NCBI GenBank assembly: GCA_013153105.1
Contig: JAADFC010000080.1
Coordinates: forward strand, 1-5,614
DNA: 5,614 bases
DNA from: Thermoproteota archaeon
GTDB taxonomy: Archaea > Thermoproteota > Thermoprotei_A > Sulfolobales > Pyrodictiaceae
Direction: 5' to 3'
Below the pieces are notes generated by a model. That model was not told the origin of the DNA. It worked only from the letters and a program-made list of their open reading frames with translations, and searched no databases. The position numbers were made by a program, and so were the translations under genes. Of this stretch, positions 5,070 through 5,614 are shown one piece after another. Each line of letters begins with the position of its first letter. Position 1 is the stretch's first letter.

Positions 5070-5614
5070 ACCCTCCCAGCCGCCTCCCCGCCTGGGCCTC
5101 GAGCAGCGCCGCCCTCGCCAGGTCCTCGAGCGCCTCAAGCCTGTCCACCGCCTCGTACACGGCGGCCACCGGGTCCTCAGCGTAGCCAACCGCAACCGCG
5201 CCGTGGCCCTCCATGACGGCCGCCGGGCACCTCTCCAGCGCCTCGGCCGCGGCCTCGGCGAGCTGCTGGGTCCCAGGCTCCAGCGGGGGAACCCTCGAGA
5301 CGCAGCCGCCGAGGTAGTAGCGGGCCTCCACCCCCAGCAGCCCCGGGTCGAGGCGGAGCTCCAGCCTAGCCGCCTGGACCGTGGCGGGGTTATGGGCGTG
5401 CACCACCGCCCTAGCCCCTGGGACGCGGCGGTAGACCTCCAGGTGCAGCCTGTACTCGCTGCTCGGCCTGCCCCAGTACGTGTAGCCGTCCAGGCTCATC
5501 ACCGCGATGCTCTCCTCGGAGAGCCGAGGCTTCACCGCACCCGACGGCGTTATGTAGACGAACACACTGCCATCCGGGAGCCTCAACAGGGCGCTCGCAT
5601 TGCCGCCCCGGAGG
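5068..5614 (-). CDS. Class II aldolase/adducin family protein (FucA-like), N-terminus outside window
   Basis: Members are zinc-dependent sugar-phosphate aldolases (fuculose-1-phosphate aldolase and relatives), plus a few epimerases and dehydratases. The 181 visible residues lack about 24 N-terminal residues when the GGN motif is placed on E. coli FucA. The frame is open to the right edge, so the in-frame TTG at 5586 is internal. Numbered from the first visible residue: GGNAS at 3-7 and ITPSG at 21-25 (phosphate-binding loops), SSE at 51-53 with the general acid/base Glu53, HAH at 72-74 and GHG at 136-138. His72, His74 and His137 match the zinc ligands His92, His94 and His155 of FucA. All key residues are present, so it is probably an active aldolase. 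The substrate is not readable; a MtnB-like dehydratase role in the same superfamily is possible. It converges on the synthetase gene with 26 bases between stops. Confidence 0.92.
   Translation of the reverse strand, partial: LRGGNASALLRLPDGSVFVYITPSGAVKPRLSEESIAVMSLDGYTYWGRPSSEYRLHLEVYRRVPGARAVVHAHNPATVQAARLELRLDPGLLGVEARYYLGGCVSRVPPLEPGTQQLAEAAAEALERCPAAVMEGHGAVAVGYAEDPVAAVYEAVDRLEALEDLARAALLEAQAGRRLGG

Noticed and set aside
5584..5586. TTG as start of the aldolase
   Set aside because: The frame stays open to the window edge and the residues before it (GGNAS) are the conserved first phosphate-binding motif, so the true start lies outside.

Overview
The window looks like a piece of a hyperthermophilic crenarchaeal (Thermoproteota, perhaps Desulfurococcales-like) chromosome. 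The evidence is high GC (about 60-65% by eye), heavy use of AGG for Arg and ATA for Ile, TATA-box promoters, GGTG/GGAGGT ribosome-binding sites in front of GTG or TTG starts, and the gene families present (a tungsten aldehyde oxidoreductase, a many-CBS protein and an AMP-forming acetyl-CoA synthetase). The genus cannot be fixed from the sequence alone.

Layout, left to right. (1) 1-372, minus: the N-terminal 124 codons of an aldehyde:ferredoxin oxidoreductase family enzyme, continuing off the left edge. (2) 373-527: a divergent intergenic region with an AT-rich promoter patch near 403-424 and a strong GC-rich inverted repeat at 450-471. (3) 528-803, plus: an unrecognised 91-residue protein. 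(4) 821-2728, minus: a 635-residue protein built almost wholly of eight CBS domains (four Bateman pairs). (5) 2729-3034: a divergent regulatory region with a TATA box for each flanking gene. (6) 3035-5041, plus: a complete AMP-forming acyl-CoA (probably acetyl-CoA) synthetase. (7) 5068-5614, minus: a class II (FucA/adducin-type) aldolase whose first roughly 25 residues lie beyond the right edge.

Neighbouring genes alternate in strand, so none of the five form a visible operon, and each complete gene appears to have its own promoter. The metabolic theme is loosely coherent: an aldolase can release an aldehyde, AOR oxidises aldehydes to acids, and ACS activates acids to CoA thioesters with release of AMP. 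CBS domains commonly sense AMP/ATP, so the octa-CBS protein divergent from the synthetase could read energy state. These links are inference from gene content and position. I found no mobile element, CRISPR array, tRNA or rRNA. The most notable items are the eight-CBS protein with its alternating ligand-site pattern, the orphan 91-residue protein with a palindrome in its upstream region, and an altered nucleotide-site motif in the synthetase.
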